Assembly: GCA_943328865.2 (NCBI GenBank) | Contig: CALQBR020000031.1 | Span: 1 to 8,954 of the forward strand | Reading direction: 5' to 3' | Length of the DNA stretch: 8,954 bases | DNA from: Sphingobacterium thalpophilum | GTDB taxonomy: Bacteria; Bacteroidota; Bacteroidia; Flavobacteriales; Flavobacteriaceae | Shown: positions 1 to 6,976 of the stretch, one piece after another | How the letters are laid out: each line of letters opens with the position of its first letter | How positions within the stretch are numbered: the first letter of the stretch is position 1 | The notes under the pieces: generated by a model | The model's database searches: none | Seen by the model: only the letters and a program-made list of their open reading frames with translations | Told to the model about the DNA's origin: nothing | Made by a program: the position numbers and the translations under genes

Positions 1-1
1 G

Positions 2-1042
2 GGAACAAGACCTTTTTGTTTATTGGATTATTTTCCAAAAGATTTCTTAATGGTTGTCGATGAAAGTCACGTTACCCTTTCCCAAGTGCATGCCATGTAT
101 GGCGGTGACCGCAGCAGAAAAGAGAATTTAGTCGATTATGGTTTCCGACTTCCAGCAGCGATGGACAACCGCCCATTGAAATTTGAGGAGTTTGAAGCGA
201 TGCAAAATCAAGTGATTTATGTTTCGGCTACTCCTGCAGATTATGAATTGCAAAAAACCGATGGGGTTGTGGTGGAACAAGTGATTCGCCCAACAGGTTT
301 GTTAGATCCTATTATTGAAGTGCGTCCAAGTTTGAATCAAATAGATGATTTAATCGAAGAAATCCAGTTGCGTTGTGAAGCGGATGAACGTGTGTTGGTT
401 ACTACATTAACCAAAAGAATGGCGGAAGAATTGGCAAAGTATTTTACAAAAGTAGCCATTCGTTGCCGTTATATCCATTCTGACGTAGATACTTTGGAAC
501 GCATTGAAATCATGCAGGATTTGCGTAAAGGCCTTTTTGATGTGCTCATTGGCGTGAATTTATTGCGCGAAGGATTGGATTTGCCAGAGGTTTCCCTCGT
601 AGCGATTTTGGATGCCGATAAAGAAGGATTTTTGAGAAGCCATCGTTCCTTAACCCAAACCATTGGTCGGGCAGCTAGGAATCTTAACGGGAAAGCCATC
701 ATGTATGCCGATAAGATAACGGCCAGTATGCAAAAAACCATTGACGAAACGGATTACCGCAGAACCAAACAAATCAATTTCAATACCTTACATAACCTAG
801 TTCCACAAGCTCTGAATAAAAAAATAGAAAGTGCTTTTACAAAAAATCCTTTGGTTGAATACGAATTAGGTCATACCATACACAAAGCAGCAGAGCCAGA
901 CACTGCTTATTTGTCTAAGCCTGAAATTGAGAAAATCATTCGCGAGAAGCGAAAATCAATGGAAAAAGCAGCTAAAGAGTTGGATTTTATGCAAGCCGCC
1001 AAGCTGCGTGACGATATCAAAGCCTTACAAGAGAAAATTTAA
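2..1042 (+). CDS. uvrB: UvrABC system protein B, C-terminal half (partial at window edge)
   Basis: UvrB is the damage-verifying helicase-like subunit of cytoplasmic nucleotide excision repair; it is loaded by UvrA and recruits UvrC. The frame is open from base 2, so 346 residues are visible of a protein normally about 660-670 long; the missing N-terminal half lies left of the window. Visible in order (fragment numbering): the Walker B/motif II box DESH at 20-23, the YVSATP motif, the [12 protein letters not shown] segment, the helicase C-terminal domain with [11 protein letters not shown], the motif V region [20 protein letters not shown], and motif [11 protein letters not shown]. The last roughly 40 residues form the UVR coiled-coil domain that contacts UvrC. 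Nothing is broken; the truncation is only the window boundary. The TTG at 23 is internal, not a start. The stop codon overlaps that of the convergent TerB-like gene. Identification is near certain from continuous similarity to E. coli UvrB. Confidence 0.97.
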   Translation, partial: GTRPFCLLDYFPKDFLMVVDESHVTLSQVHAMYGGDRSRKENLVDYGFRLPAAMDNRPLKFEEFEAMQNQVIYVSATPADYELQKTDGVVVEQVIRPTGLLDPIIEVRPSLNQIDDLIEEIQLRCEADERVLVTTLTKRMAEELAKYFTKVAIRCRYIHSDVDTLERIEIMQDLRKGLFDVLIGVNLLREGLDLPEVSLVAILDADKEGFLRSHRSLTQTIGRAARNLNGKAIMYADKITASMQKTIDETDYRRTKQINFNTLHNLVPQALNKKIESAFTKNPLVEYELGHTIHKAAEPDTAYLSKPEIEKIIREKRKSMEKAAKELDFMQAAKLRDDIKALQEKI

Positions 1043-1440
1043 TTATGTTGTACCTGAAAAGCAGCAATAATCGTTTCGGGTTTTACCAATCTATCAGGAG
1101 CAGCTTCCATTAAATTAAGAATGCGTTGCATCGCATTTGGATTGAGTCCCATTTTAATACCGATTTCATTGATAGCAATCAGCTCTTTTTGATGTAAAAC
1201 GCCATCAATATACATCAACAAAGCCAGTCTGTAAAATTGCAGAATTCGAGAAAATTCCTCTTTGATTACTTTTATCTCATCGCGTTTGCGGAACAAATCT
1301 AGAAAAGTAGGTTTGTCGATTTGCAATTCAGTGGCAATCGATAACAGAATGTCGTATTCTTTATCATGCAATTCACCATCTACAATCGCAAAAGCAATCA
1401 TTTCAGAGAGTAAGCTTATTTTTTCTTCGCGCGTGTTCAT
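1039..1440 (-). CDS. TerB-like small helical acidic-motif protein
   Basis: A 133-residue, apparently all-helical soluble protein without signal peptide or membrane segment. I assign it to the TerB/TerB-like fold group because it carries two near-identical motifs of the form D-G-x-L-H-x-K-E, at residues 21-28 and 79-86, each following a hydrophobic helix; such duplicated acidic motifs are typical of TerB-like domains. Its biochemical role is unknown; tellurite resistance should not be assumed, since no other ter genes are visible. I chose the ATG at 1438-1440 (protein starts MNTREEK) over a TTG six codons upstream, because that TTG lies inside a TAnnTTTG promoter-like element. It converges on uvrB with a 4-base overlap. 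Its position beside uvrB could lead automated pipelines to name it after excinuclease, but it has no helicase motifs. The fold assignment is by motif, not by alignment. Confidence 0.8.
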   Translation of the reverse strand: MNTREEKISLLSEMIAFAIVDGELHDKEYDILLSIATELQIDKPTFLDLFRKRDEIKVIKEEFSRILQFYRLALLMYIDGVLHQKELIAINEIGIKMGLNPNAMQRILNLMEAAPDRLVKPETIIAAFQVQHN

Positions 1441-1455
1441 AAAGCAAATTTTCAG

Positions 1456-1463
1456 CAAAAATA
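1456..1463 (-). promoter_or_regulatory. Bacteroidota -7 promoter element for the TerB-like gene
   Basis: Read on the - strand the bases are TATTTTTG, an exact match to the Bacteroidota consensus TAnnTTTG. It ends 15 bases before the chosen ATG, which would leave a leader of about ten bases. I find no TTG at the -33 position (about 17-23 bases further upstream), so this is a half-match in AT-rich sequence and may be chance. Confidence 0.35.
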
Positions 1464-1628
1464 TCGTTTTTTAGTGATAACTCGAGAATATTGTTTGAAG
1501 TCATACTTTTAATACCTAACTAAAAACGCCAATATTCTGATTTTAAAACAGCTACAACTATATTTTGAATTTTTACTTTTGGACGTTTAAACTTTAGACT
1601 TACTTTTCAATGAAACAGAAAACCTTAT

Positions 1629-2450
1629 TTATTCAACGATATATTTTTTTTCAGCGGCTTCAGATAAACTAAAATAACCCAATGCATAATTGGCTTCGTT
1701 GGTAGTATTTATAATATTCCCTCGCACCGTTGCAGGAGGAGATTGAAAAGGGCTTCCGCTATTACTCCCTGCAATGCTCATCAGGATCTTCATAAAATTG
1801 AAATATGGTTCTGAAATCCCATAAATCCCAATTTCGACTTCATCCCCTGTTTTTAAGTCTTTGTTAGTATACAAACCAAAGAATTCATTCCCTTGAAAAA
1901 TATCATCTTTCAACAACCGATATTCTGGAATCGCGGTAAAAGGAGCTTTATATTTAAATAGATAAAAATCATCAGTACTTTGGTTATCGTTAAAATAAGC
2001 TTTGATCTCAATATCTTTTCCTGAAAAACCACTATCATTTTTCTGTTCGATTTTAGTGATTTCGGGTGCTGGATTTAAAGTTTCAGAAGCAGTATAGGTC
2101 TGGCCATTGTAGATAACGGTCAAAGTATAATTGCCATTAAGTACGGGCGTAAAATCACTACATAAATAGTCTCCAGTTCCTGCGTTTTCATTGAAATTGA
2201 AAACAGTATTGTTGGAATCAGTAATAAAAACAGTAGCTCCTGAAACGCTCGGTATCGTATTGTTGAAATAGGGAGCGGTGGTCGATAATTTTATTTTTTG
2301 CTCCTTTCCAGTTGTCCCTTTGGTCCATTTGATAAAGGCATCAATAACCAATCTTGGCGGGGCATTGTTTAATTCGACATCGATTACTTTTTCACAAGCG
2401 GAAAAAGACAGGGCAATGAGTAGTAAAAGGAGGTACTTTATATTTTTCAT
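1629..2450 (-). CDS. DUF4249 family lipoprotein
   Basis: A 273-residue predicted lipoprotein. The N-terminus has two lysines, a run of leucines and a lipobox ending at Cys19 (FSAC), so signal peptidase II cleavage and lipidation at Cys19 are expected. The mature start CEKVIDVEL, followed by LVIDAFI, is the characteristic opening of DUF4249. The middle (about 35-140) reads as beta-rich, immunoglobulin or transthyretin-like sequence (alternating hydrophobics, NGNYTLTV). The family is found in Bacteroidota beside TonB-dependent receptors, and its molecular function is not established; a surface or periplasmic partner of the receptor is the natural inference. Here it lies 97 bases downstream of such a receptor on the same strand, probably cotranscribed. 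I see no Shine-Dalgarno sequence and no clear terminator after the stop. It has no SusD helical-repeat features, so calling it SusD would be wrong. Confidence 0.9.
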   Translation of the reverse strand: MKNIKYLLLLLIALSFSACEKVIDVELNNAPPRLVIDAFIKWTKGTTGKEQKIKLSTTAPYFNNTIPSVSGATVFITDSNNTVFNFNENAGTGDYLCSDFTPVLNGNYTLTVIYNGQTYTASETLNPAPEITKIEQKNDSGFSGKDIEIKAYFNDNQSTDDFYLFKYKAPFTAIPEYRLLKDDIFQGNEFFGLYTNKDLKTGDEVEIGIYGISEPYFNFMKILMSIAGSNSGSPFQSPPATVRGNIINTTNEANYALGYFSLSEAAEKKYIVE

Positions 2451-2547
2451 AATAAATGATTATTTGTTTTTTTATTGCAATAGGGTAAAGTCATTCTTTA
2501 GCTAAGCGATTGGTTTTATAATCCTAGCGATTGTTTAACCTGTTGCT
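2451..2547 (-). other. Spacer between receptor and DUF4249 gene, with short direct repeat
   Basis: This 97-base gap holds two direct copies of AGCGATTG, at 2505-2512 and 2526-2533, each followed by a T-rich run, 21 bases apart. There is no terminator-like hairpin, which fits transcriptional read-through from receptor to lipoprotein gene. No TAnnTTTG element was noticed in front of the lipoprotein start. The repeat may be chance. Confidence 0.3.
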
Positions 2548-4917
2548 TTAGAATTTAAAATTATAACTCACCGCGGGCACCGTACCAAAAATAGAGAAAC
2601 GCACCGCTTCGTTACTGCCAGAAGTTTCATTTTGTCTGAAACTGATTGAAGCCGCATTTTGACGGTTGTAAACATTATAGATGCTAAAAACCCATTCCGA
2701 TTGCCAGCCTTTTTTCTTTTCTGGTTTTGGCGTATAAGTAGCCGAAAGATCCAAGTGGTGGTAAGTTGGCAATTTGCTTTCGTTTCTTAATCCATAACTC
2801 GGTACCGTGATGTTCTGGTATTGGTATTGACCATTTGGAAAAGTAACGGGTTGACCGGTTTGGATTATGAAATTAGCCCCGAAAGACCATTTTTTATTTA
2901 AAGTATAGGCACTGGTTGCCGCTAGATTGTGCAATTTATCATACGCAGATCGGTACCAATTTCCGTTATTGATGCCACTTTCGTTTGCTGTTCTTCCTGG
3001 TGTTTGTTGTTCAGAACGCGATAGGGTATAGGATAACCAACCACTGAGCTTTCCAGTATTCTTTCTAAGTAATACTTCTAAACCATACGATCGCAATCGC
3101 CCATTTAGGATCACTTGTTCTAAAGCTTCATTGGCAATCAAATCAGCACCATCAATATAATCGATTCTGTTTTTTATTTTTTTGTAAAAGGTTTCTACTT
3201 CCAAAGAATAGTCGTTGTTATGGAAGTTTTTAAAATACCCCAAAGCCACTTGATCGGCAATTTGAGGTTTGATATAAGTATCGCTTGGCGTCCAAATGTC
3301 TAATGGGGTAGGAGATGACGTATTTGAAACCAATTGCAAATACTGCGTCATTCGATTGTAACTCGCTTTGATGGATTGGTTGTCATCAATAGAATAGGAT
3401 GCGGCCATTCGCGGTTCGAAATTATCAAAGGAAGCGATGGTTTTGTTGCTTCCAAAATAGGAGGTTCCTATAGGAATGCCTTTTTCGTAGATTTTTAAAT
3501 CTGGATTGAAAGTAACTGCTTGGTTGTCTTGGTATAAGTTTACGGTAGAAGCACCTAAACGATAAAACATGCTGTAACGCAAACCATACATTAAAGAGAA
3601 ATTGTTGGAAAGCGTGTGCTCAGATTCTAGGTAAAGCGCTGGCTCGAAGGCATATTTTTTTTCCAATTGTCGGTTGTTGATACCCGAAGAATTGTCTGTA
3701 GGACTAATGGTACCTGGATTAAAATCGTAGTAAATGGAATTAACGCCATAATTCAATTTAATGTTATTGGAAAGGTAGTGCTTGAAATCATATTTGATAT
3801 TGTAATTTTTGATGCCAGAATCATAATTAAAGCCGATGAAATTCAAGGTCAAACCGTAATAATAATCACTGTAAATCAGCGATAAATTGGAGAATAACTT
3901 ATCCGAAAAAAGATGATTCCAACGCATGTTCAACGTGGAATTGCCATAAATATTGACAAAAGTTCCGGCTAAATTAAATACATCTCTACCAAAATAACCC
4001 GATAGAAACAAGTTGTTGTTGTTATTGATTTTATAATTCAGTTTGGTATTTAAATCATAAAAATAAGCCACGTTTTGATTATCGGCTAGTTTCAAGAATA
4101 AATGGGCATAAGAACACCTACCACCAACAAGGAATGATCCTTTGTCTTTAACAATCGGTCCTTCGGCGAGCAGTCGACTAGAAATTAATCCGATACCGCC
4201 ATTCATGTGAAAATCTTTTGAGTTTCCATCTTTTTGGTAAATATCCAAAACAGAAGAAGCTCTTCCTCCAAAACGCGATGGAATGCCCCCTTTGTACAAT
4301 TTCAAATCCTTGATGGCATCTGGATTAAAAACGGAGAAAAAACCGAAAACATGCGAAGAATTGAAAATAGTGGCTTCATCCAATAAGATTAAATTCTGAT
4401 CGGCACCGCCACCACGAACATTAAATCCAGAAGCACCTTCGCCCGCATTGGTAACTCCAGGAATCAATAAAATGGATTTCAAGACATCAACTTCCCCTAG
4501 TACTACGGGTATTTTTTTGATAGTCGCCATAGACAGTTTTTGCACACTCATTTCTGCTTTACGCGTGTTGGTCGTTGTTTTTTCGGTGACAATCACCTCT
4601 TGTAGTTCTTCTCCAGTTGCTTCTAGGGTAAAGTTTTTCTTGGTGTTTTGAGTAAGTACAATAGGAATTGTGATGGATTGAAAGCCAATATTGCTTATCG
4701 TTAAGTTATACTCCCCTTTTGGAAGGGTAATGGAGAAAAAACCATATTCATTGGTAGTCGCATAGGTGTTCAGCGAAGCAACTGTTACATTAACACCAAT
4801 GAGTGTTTCATTGCTGGTTACATCGGTAATAATTCCGCTGAGCGTATATTTTTCCTGGGAAAAAGAGGATAAAAAGGATAATAAAACAACAAATAAGATA
4901 CTTGTTTTCTTTGCCAT
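2548..4917 (-). CDS. TonB-dependent outer-membrane receptor with CarboxypepD-regulatory-like domain
   Basis: A 789-residue outer-membrane beta-barrel that should import a ligand using TonB-ExbBD energy. Residues 1-20 form a Sec signal peptide with cleavage probably before Gln21. Residues about 24-100 are a carboxypeptidase-regulatory-like (transthyretin fold) domain, with the typical start YTLSGIITD and the G-x-N-V-x-V and T-N-E-Y-G-F-F segments. A TonB-box-like stretch LQEVIVTE lies at 105-112. The plug follows (about 120-230), with GEVDVLKSILLIPGV, GFNVRGGG, NLILLDEATIF and GIPSRFGGRASSVLDI. The rest is an aromatic-rich barrel ending in Phe, as expected for BAM-inserted proteins. At 789 residues it is shorter than SusC-type receptors of roughly 1000. 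It heads a probable two-gene unit with the DUF4249 lipoprotein. The substrate cannot be read from sequence; siderophore, peptide or metal ligands are all possible. The start is the ATG just before the signal peptide. Confidence 0.95.
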   Translation of the reverse strand: MAKKTSILFVVLLSFLSSFSQEKYTLSGIITDVTSNETLIGVNVTVASLNTYATTNEYGFFSITLPKGEYNLTISNIGFQSITIPIVLTQNTKKNFTLEATGEELQEVIVTEKTTTNTRKAEMSVQKLSMATIKKIPVVLGEVDVLKSILLIPGVTNAGEGASGFNVRGGGADQNLILLDEATIFNSSHVFGFFSVFNPDAIKDLKLYKGGIPSRFGGRASSVLDIYQKDGNSKDFHMNGGIGLISSRLLAEGPIVKDKGSFLVGGRCSYAHLFLKLADNQNVAYFYDLNTKLNYKINNNNNLFLSGYFGRDVFNLAGTFVNIYGNSTLNMRWNHLFSDKLFSNLSLIYSDYYYGLTLNFIGFNYDSGIKNYNIKYDFKHYLSNNIKLNYGVNSIYYDFNPGTISPTDNSSGINNRQLEKKYAFEPALYLESEHTLSNNFSLMYGLRYSMFYRLGASTVNLYQDNQAVTFNPDLKIYEKGIPIGTSYFGSNKTIASFDNFEPRMAASYSIDDNQSIKASYNRMTQYLQLVSNTSSPTPLDIWTPSDTYIKPQIADQVALGYFKNFHNNDYSLEVETFYKKIKNRIDYIDGADLIANEALEQVILNGRLRSYGLEVLLRKNTGKLSGWLSYTLSRSEQQTPGRTANESGINNGNWYRSAYDKLHNLAATSAYTLNKKWSFGANFIIQTGQPVTFPNGQYQYQNITVPSYGLRNESKLPTYHHLDLSATYTPKPEKKKGWQSEWVFSIYNVYNRQNAASISFRQNETSGSNEAVRFSIFGTVPAVSYNFKF

Positions 4918-4938
4918 TAGGTGTTTAATTTAGATTTG

Positions 4939-4963
4939 CAAAATTCAATAAAATTAAAGTCAA
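4939..4963 (-). promoter_or_regulatory. Weak promoter-like elements upstream of the TonB-dependent receptor
   Basis: On the - strand a TTG (4961-4963) precedes GAATTTTG (4939-4946), which matches the -7 consensus TAnnTTTG at every specified position except the first. The spacer is only 14 bases, shorter than usual for this promoter class. The pair lies about 20 bases upstream of the receptor ATG and after the icd terminator, so it is in the right place, but the match is imperfect. Confidence 0.25.
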
Positions 4964-4992
4964 TTTGGATTCCTCAAATGTTAATGTATCGT

Positions 4993-5025
4993 TAATAAAA
5001 AAAGACGACCGTTAAGTCGTCTTTT
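4993..5025 (-). terminator. Intrinsic terminator of icd
   Basis: A perfect 10-bp inverted repeat, AAAAGACGAC at 5000-5009 and GTCGTCTTTT at 5016-5025, encloses a six-base loop. On the - strand the stem is followed by a T-rich tail, giving a classic rho-independent terminator 22 bases after the icd stop. It separates icd from the receptor gene read in the same direction. On the + strand the tail is short, so action is probably one-directional. Confidence 0.88.
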
Positions 5026-5047
5026 GAATATCATTTTCGAAAAAAGA

Positions 5048-6271
5048 TTAGGCTAATTTAGCTTCTAAATTTGATTTAATAGCACCTAAGAAATCTTCTG
5101 TAGTCAGATAATCTGCGCTAGTAAGTCCTTCTGGTTTAACCAACATGGCTAAATCTTTGGTCATTTTTCCGCTTTCTACCGTGTCGATACACACTTGTTC
5201 TAAAGTATGACAGAAATCAATTAAAGCATTGTTTCCATCTAATTTACCTCGGTGTTCCAAACCTCTTGTCCATGCAAAAATAGAGGCAATTGGGTTTGTT
5301 GAAGTTGCTTTTCCTTGTTGGTGTTGTCTAAAGTGTCTGGTTACTGTTCCGTGAGCAGCTTCTGCTTCAACCGTTTTACCGTCAGGAGTTACCAATACAG
5401 AAGTCATCAATCCTAAAGAACCAAATCCTTGTGCTACTGTATCAGATTGAACATCCCCGTCGTAATTTTTACAAGCCCAAACAAAACCACCGTTCCATTT
5501 CATACAGGAAGCTACCATGTCATCAATTAGACGGTGTTCGTAGGTAATTTTAAGAGCTTCAAATTTTGATTTATAGTCTTTTTGATATACTTCTTCAAAG
5601 ATATCTTTGAAACGTCCATCATAAGCTTTCAGAATGGTGTTTTTTGTAGAAAGATACAAAGGCCATTTTTTTGTTAATGCCATTTGGAAAGAAGAATGGG
5701 CAAATCCGTAAATGCTTTCATCGGTGTTGTACATTGCCATTGCAACGCCATCTCCAACATAATCATATACTTCCCAAGTTTGGGTTTCACCCTCTTCAGG
5801 CACAAAAGTCATCGTTAGTTTTCCTTTTCCTTTAATTACCGTATCAGTAGCTTTGTACTGGTCTCCAAAAGCGTGACGACCAATAACGATTGGTTTGGTC
5901 CAACCTTGCACATATCGCGGTACATTACTCATGATAATTGGCTCTCTAAATACAGTTCCACCTACAATGTTACGGATGGTTCCGTTTGGTGATTTCCACA
6001 TTTTAGAAAGGCTAAATTCTTTTACGCGTTCTTCATCAGGCGTGATGGTTGCACATTTAATTCCAACATTGTACTTTTTGATGGCTTCAGCAGAATCAAT
6101 GGTGATTTGATCTTTGGTCGCTTCTCTGCTCTCAATTCCTAAATCGTAATACTTAATATCCAAATCCAAATAAGGAAGAATTAATTTGTCTTTAATAAAT
6201 GCCCAAATAATTCGTGTCATTTCATCCCCATCCAACTCTACAATTGGGTTGGCTACTTTAATTTTTGTCAT
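5048..6271 (-). CDS. icd: NADP-dependent isocitrate dehydrogenase (eukaryote-like type)
   Basis: Catalyses oxidative decarboxylation of isocitrate to 2-oxoglutarate with NADP+ reduction in the cytoplasmic TCA cycle. The 407-residue protein aligns along its length with human IDH1 rather than with E. coli Icd, in places with identical numbering: isocitrate-binding Arg100, Arg109 and Arg132, Tyr139, catalytic Lys210 (Lys212 in IDH1), and metal-binding Asp273 and Asp277 within NYDGDVQSD. The segment HGTVTRH (307-313) keeps the Arg-His pair equivalent to IDH1 Arg314/His315, which contacts the NADP 2'-phosphate, so NADP use is well supported. I chose the ATG at 6269-6271 ([15 protein letters not shown]), which matches the family N-terminus; a TTG 14 codons upstream lies within a promoter-like element. 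It appears to be a single-gene unit with its own promoter element and terminator. The assignment to a homodimeric enzyme is from the family. Confidence 0.96.
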   Translation of the reverse strand: MTKIKVANPIVELDGDEMTRIIWAFIKDKLILPYLDLDIKYYDLGIESREATKDQITIDSAEAIKKYNVGIKCATITPDEERVKEFSLSKMWKSPNGTIRNIVGGTVFREPIIMSNVPRYVQGWTKPIVIGRHAFGDQYKATDTVIKGKGKLTMTFVPEEGETQTWEVYDYVGDGVAMAMYNTDESIYGFAHSSFQMALTKKWPLYLSTKNTILKAYDGRFKDIFEEVYQKDYKSKFEALKITYEHRLIDDMVASCMKWNGGFVWACKNYDGDVQSDTVAQGFGSLGLMTSVLVTPDGKTVEAEAAHGTVTRHFRQHQQGKATSTNPIASIFAWTRGLEHRGKLDGNNALIDFCHTLEQVCIDTVESGKMTKDLAMLVKPEGLTSADYLTTEDFLGAIKSNLEAKLA

Positions 6272-6310
6272 GTTATGTAGGTTTTTTTTGTATTTAAGAA
6301 TTTTGTCACG

Positions 6311-6318
6311 CAAATATA
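6311..6318 (-). promoter_or_regulatory. Bacteroidota -7 promoter element for icd
   Basis: The - strand bases TATATTTG match TAnnTTTG exactly. The element ends 39 bases before the icd ATG, giving a predicted leader of about 30 bases. A -33 TTG is not evident at the usual spacing. The same octamer precedes rplS. Confidence 0.45.
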
Positions 6319-6430
6319 ATAAAATCAGTAATAATTGTTATTTACTTCTTTCGTAATCGCGAATGATTTGTGAATTTATTAATAAAGAAAGATTAAAAAG
6401 AGAAAATCTCAATTTTGGCATTCCTTTTTT

Positions 6431-6464
6431 GTCAAAAAAAAGTCCCGAATGAATCGGGACTTTT
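6431..6464 (-). terminator. Intrinsic terminator of rplS
   Basis: A perfect 11-bp stem, AAAAGTCCCGA at 6438-6448 and TCGGGACTTTT at 6454-6464, has a five-base loop. On the - strand it is followed by a run of T (the A-run at 6434-6441 on the + strand), as expected for rho-independent termination. It starts 20 bases after the rplS stop and isolates rplS from icd. Confidence 0.9.
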
Positions 6465-6483
6465 ATCAAAAAGAGGGATTTGA

Positions 6484-6834
6484 CTATCTTCTTTTATCTT
6501 TAATTTTTGCTTTTTTACCAGTAAGTTCTCTGAAGTAGAAAATTCTAGCTCTACGAACAGCACCTTTTTTGTTGATTTCTACTTTTTGTAAAGCAGGTAA
6601 GTTTACAGGGAAGATACGCTCAACTCCTACAGAACCTGACATTTTACGAATAGTAAAAGTTTCAGTATTTCCAGAACCTCTTCTTTGGATTACAACTCCT
6701 TTGAAAAACTGTGTTCTAGTTTTTTCACCCTCTTTAATTTCGTAGTACACAGTGATCGTGTCACCAGCTCCGAATACAGGGAAATCTTTTCTTGTTACGA
6801 ACTCGTCTTGAACGAATTTCATTAAATCTGCCAT
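6484..6834 (-). CDS. rplS: 50S ribosomal protein L19
   Basis: L19 is a large-subunit protein at the 30S-50S interface. The 116-residue length equals the family norm (115 in E. coli). Diagnostic stretches are FGAGDTITVYYEI near residue 21, FFKGVVIQRRGSG near 44, FTIRKMSGSVGVERIFP near 60, and the basic C-terminus with GAVRRARIFYFRELTGKKAKIK. The ATG at 6832-6834 is taken as start; a second Met at residue 5 is less likely because L19 proteins begin a few residues before the helix. It lies 142 bases downstream of trmD in the same direction, preserving the widespread trmD-rplS order, but the long gap has its own -7 match and leader, so independent transcription is likely. A strong terminator follows. 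Confidence 0.98.
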   Translation of the reverse strand: MADLMKFVQDEFVTRKDFPVFGAGDTITVYYEIKEGEKTRTQFFKGVVIQRRGSGNTETFTIRKMSGSVGVERIFPVNLPALQKVEINKKGAVRRARIFYFRELTGKKAKIKDKRR

Positions 6835-6909
6835 GATATTTTTTTAATTATGGTTTTGAATTAGAGCAACATACACGGATCTCGCCAGAGGTTGGTCCAA
6901 ATTTGGCTG
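6835..6909 (-). promoter_or_regulatory. Candidate 5' leader of rplS mRNA
   Basis: Between the predicted -7 element and the rplS ATG lie about 75 bases. The upstream half is richer in G and C than most spacers here. It begins with the perfect 10-base palindrome CCAAATTTGG (6897-6906), followed by short complementary pieces able to form small hairpins (CCA with TGG around an ACCTC loop, enclosed by GGA with TCC). The half nearest the start codon is A-rich and unstructured. Ribosomal protein leaders that bind their own product are common, so an autoregulatory element is possible. The structure is weak by eye and not proven. Confidence 0.35.
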
Positions 6910-6917
6910 CAAATATA
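6910..6917 (-). promoter_or_regulatory. Bacteroidota -7 promoter element for rplS
   Basis: The - strand bases TATATTTG match TAnnTTTG exactly, inside the gap between trmD and rplS. Transcription would start near 6903 and give a leader of about 70 bases. No -33 TTG is seen at normal spacing; a homopolymer-rich AT tract occupies that region instead. Confidence 0.45.
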
Positions 6918-6976
6918 AAAAAAAAGTTTAAAGTATAAAGTTTTTGTGAAATAAAATACCAAACGGTAACTGTTTT

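Noticed and set aside
469..741. Open frame on the - strand inside uvrB
   Set aside because: It lies entirely opposite well-conserved UvrB helicase motifs and its product resembles no family; it is a shadow of the real gene.
1039..1440. Tellurite-resistance function for the TerB-like protein
   Set aside because: No terC, terD or other ter genes are visible; the fold name alone does not support the phenotype.
1262..1474. Open frame on the + strand opposite the TerB-like gene
   Set aside because: Serine/lysine-rich translation with no domain, opposite a gene with clear duplicated motifs.
2278..2505. Open frame on the + strand opposite the DUF4249 lipoprotein N-terminus
   Set aside because: It is antisense to the signal peptide and conserved opening of the lipoprotein; the hydrophobic and aromatic residues come from complementing that region.
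3667..4651. Two short + strand frames (3667-3885 and 4448-4651) inside the receptor gene
   Set aside because: They oppose the barrel and the plug/regulatory domain of an intact receptor and show no recognisable protein features.
2548..4917. Calling the receptor and lipoprotein a SusC/SusD glycan-uptake pair
   Set aside because: The receptor is about 200 residues shorter than SusC types, the lipoprotein has DUF4249 rather than SusD features, and no glycoside hydrolases are nearby.
5895..6110. Open frame on the + strand inside icd
   Set aside because: It is antisense to the isocitrate-binding region and has no independent support.
6272..6313. N-terminal extension of isocitrate dehydrogenase from an upstream TTG
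   Set aside because: The TTG falls inside a TATATTTG promoter-like element and the ATG start aligns directly with the IDH1 N-terminus.
6375..6386. Perfect 12-base palindrome TTTATTAATAAA taken as a terminator
   Set aside because: All A/T, no loop and no GC stem, so it cannot form a stable terminator hairpin.
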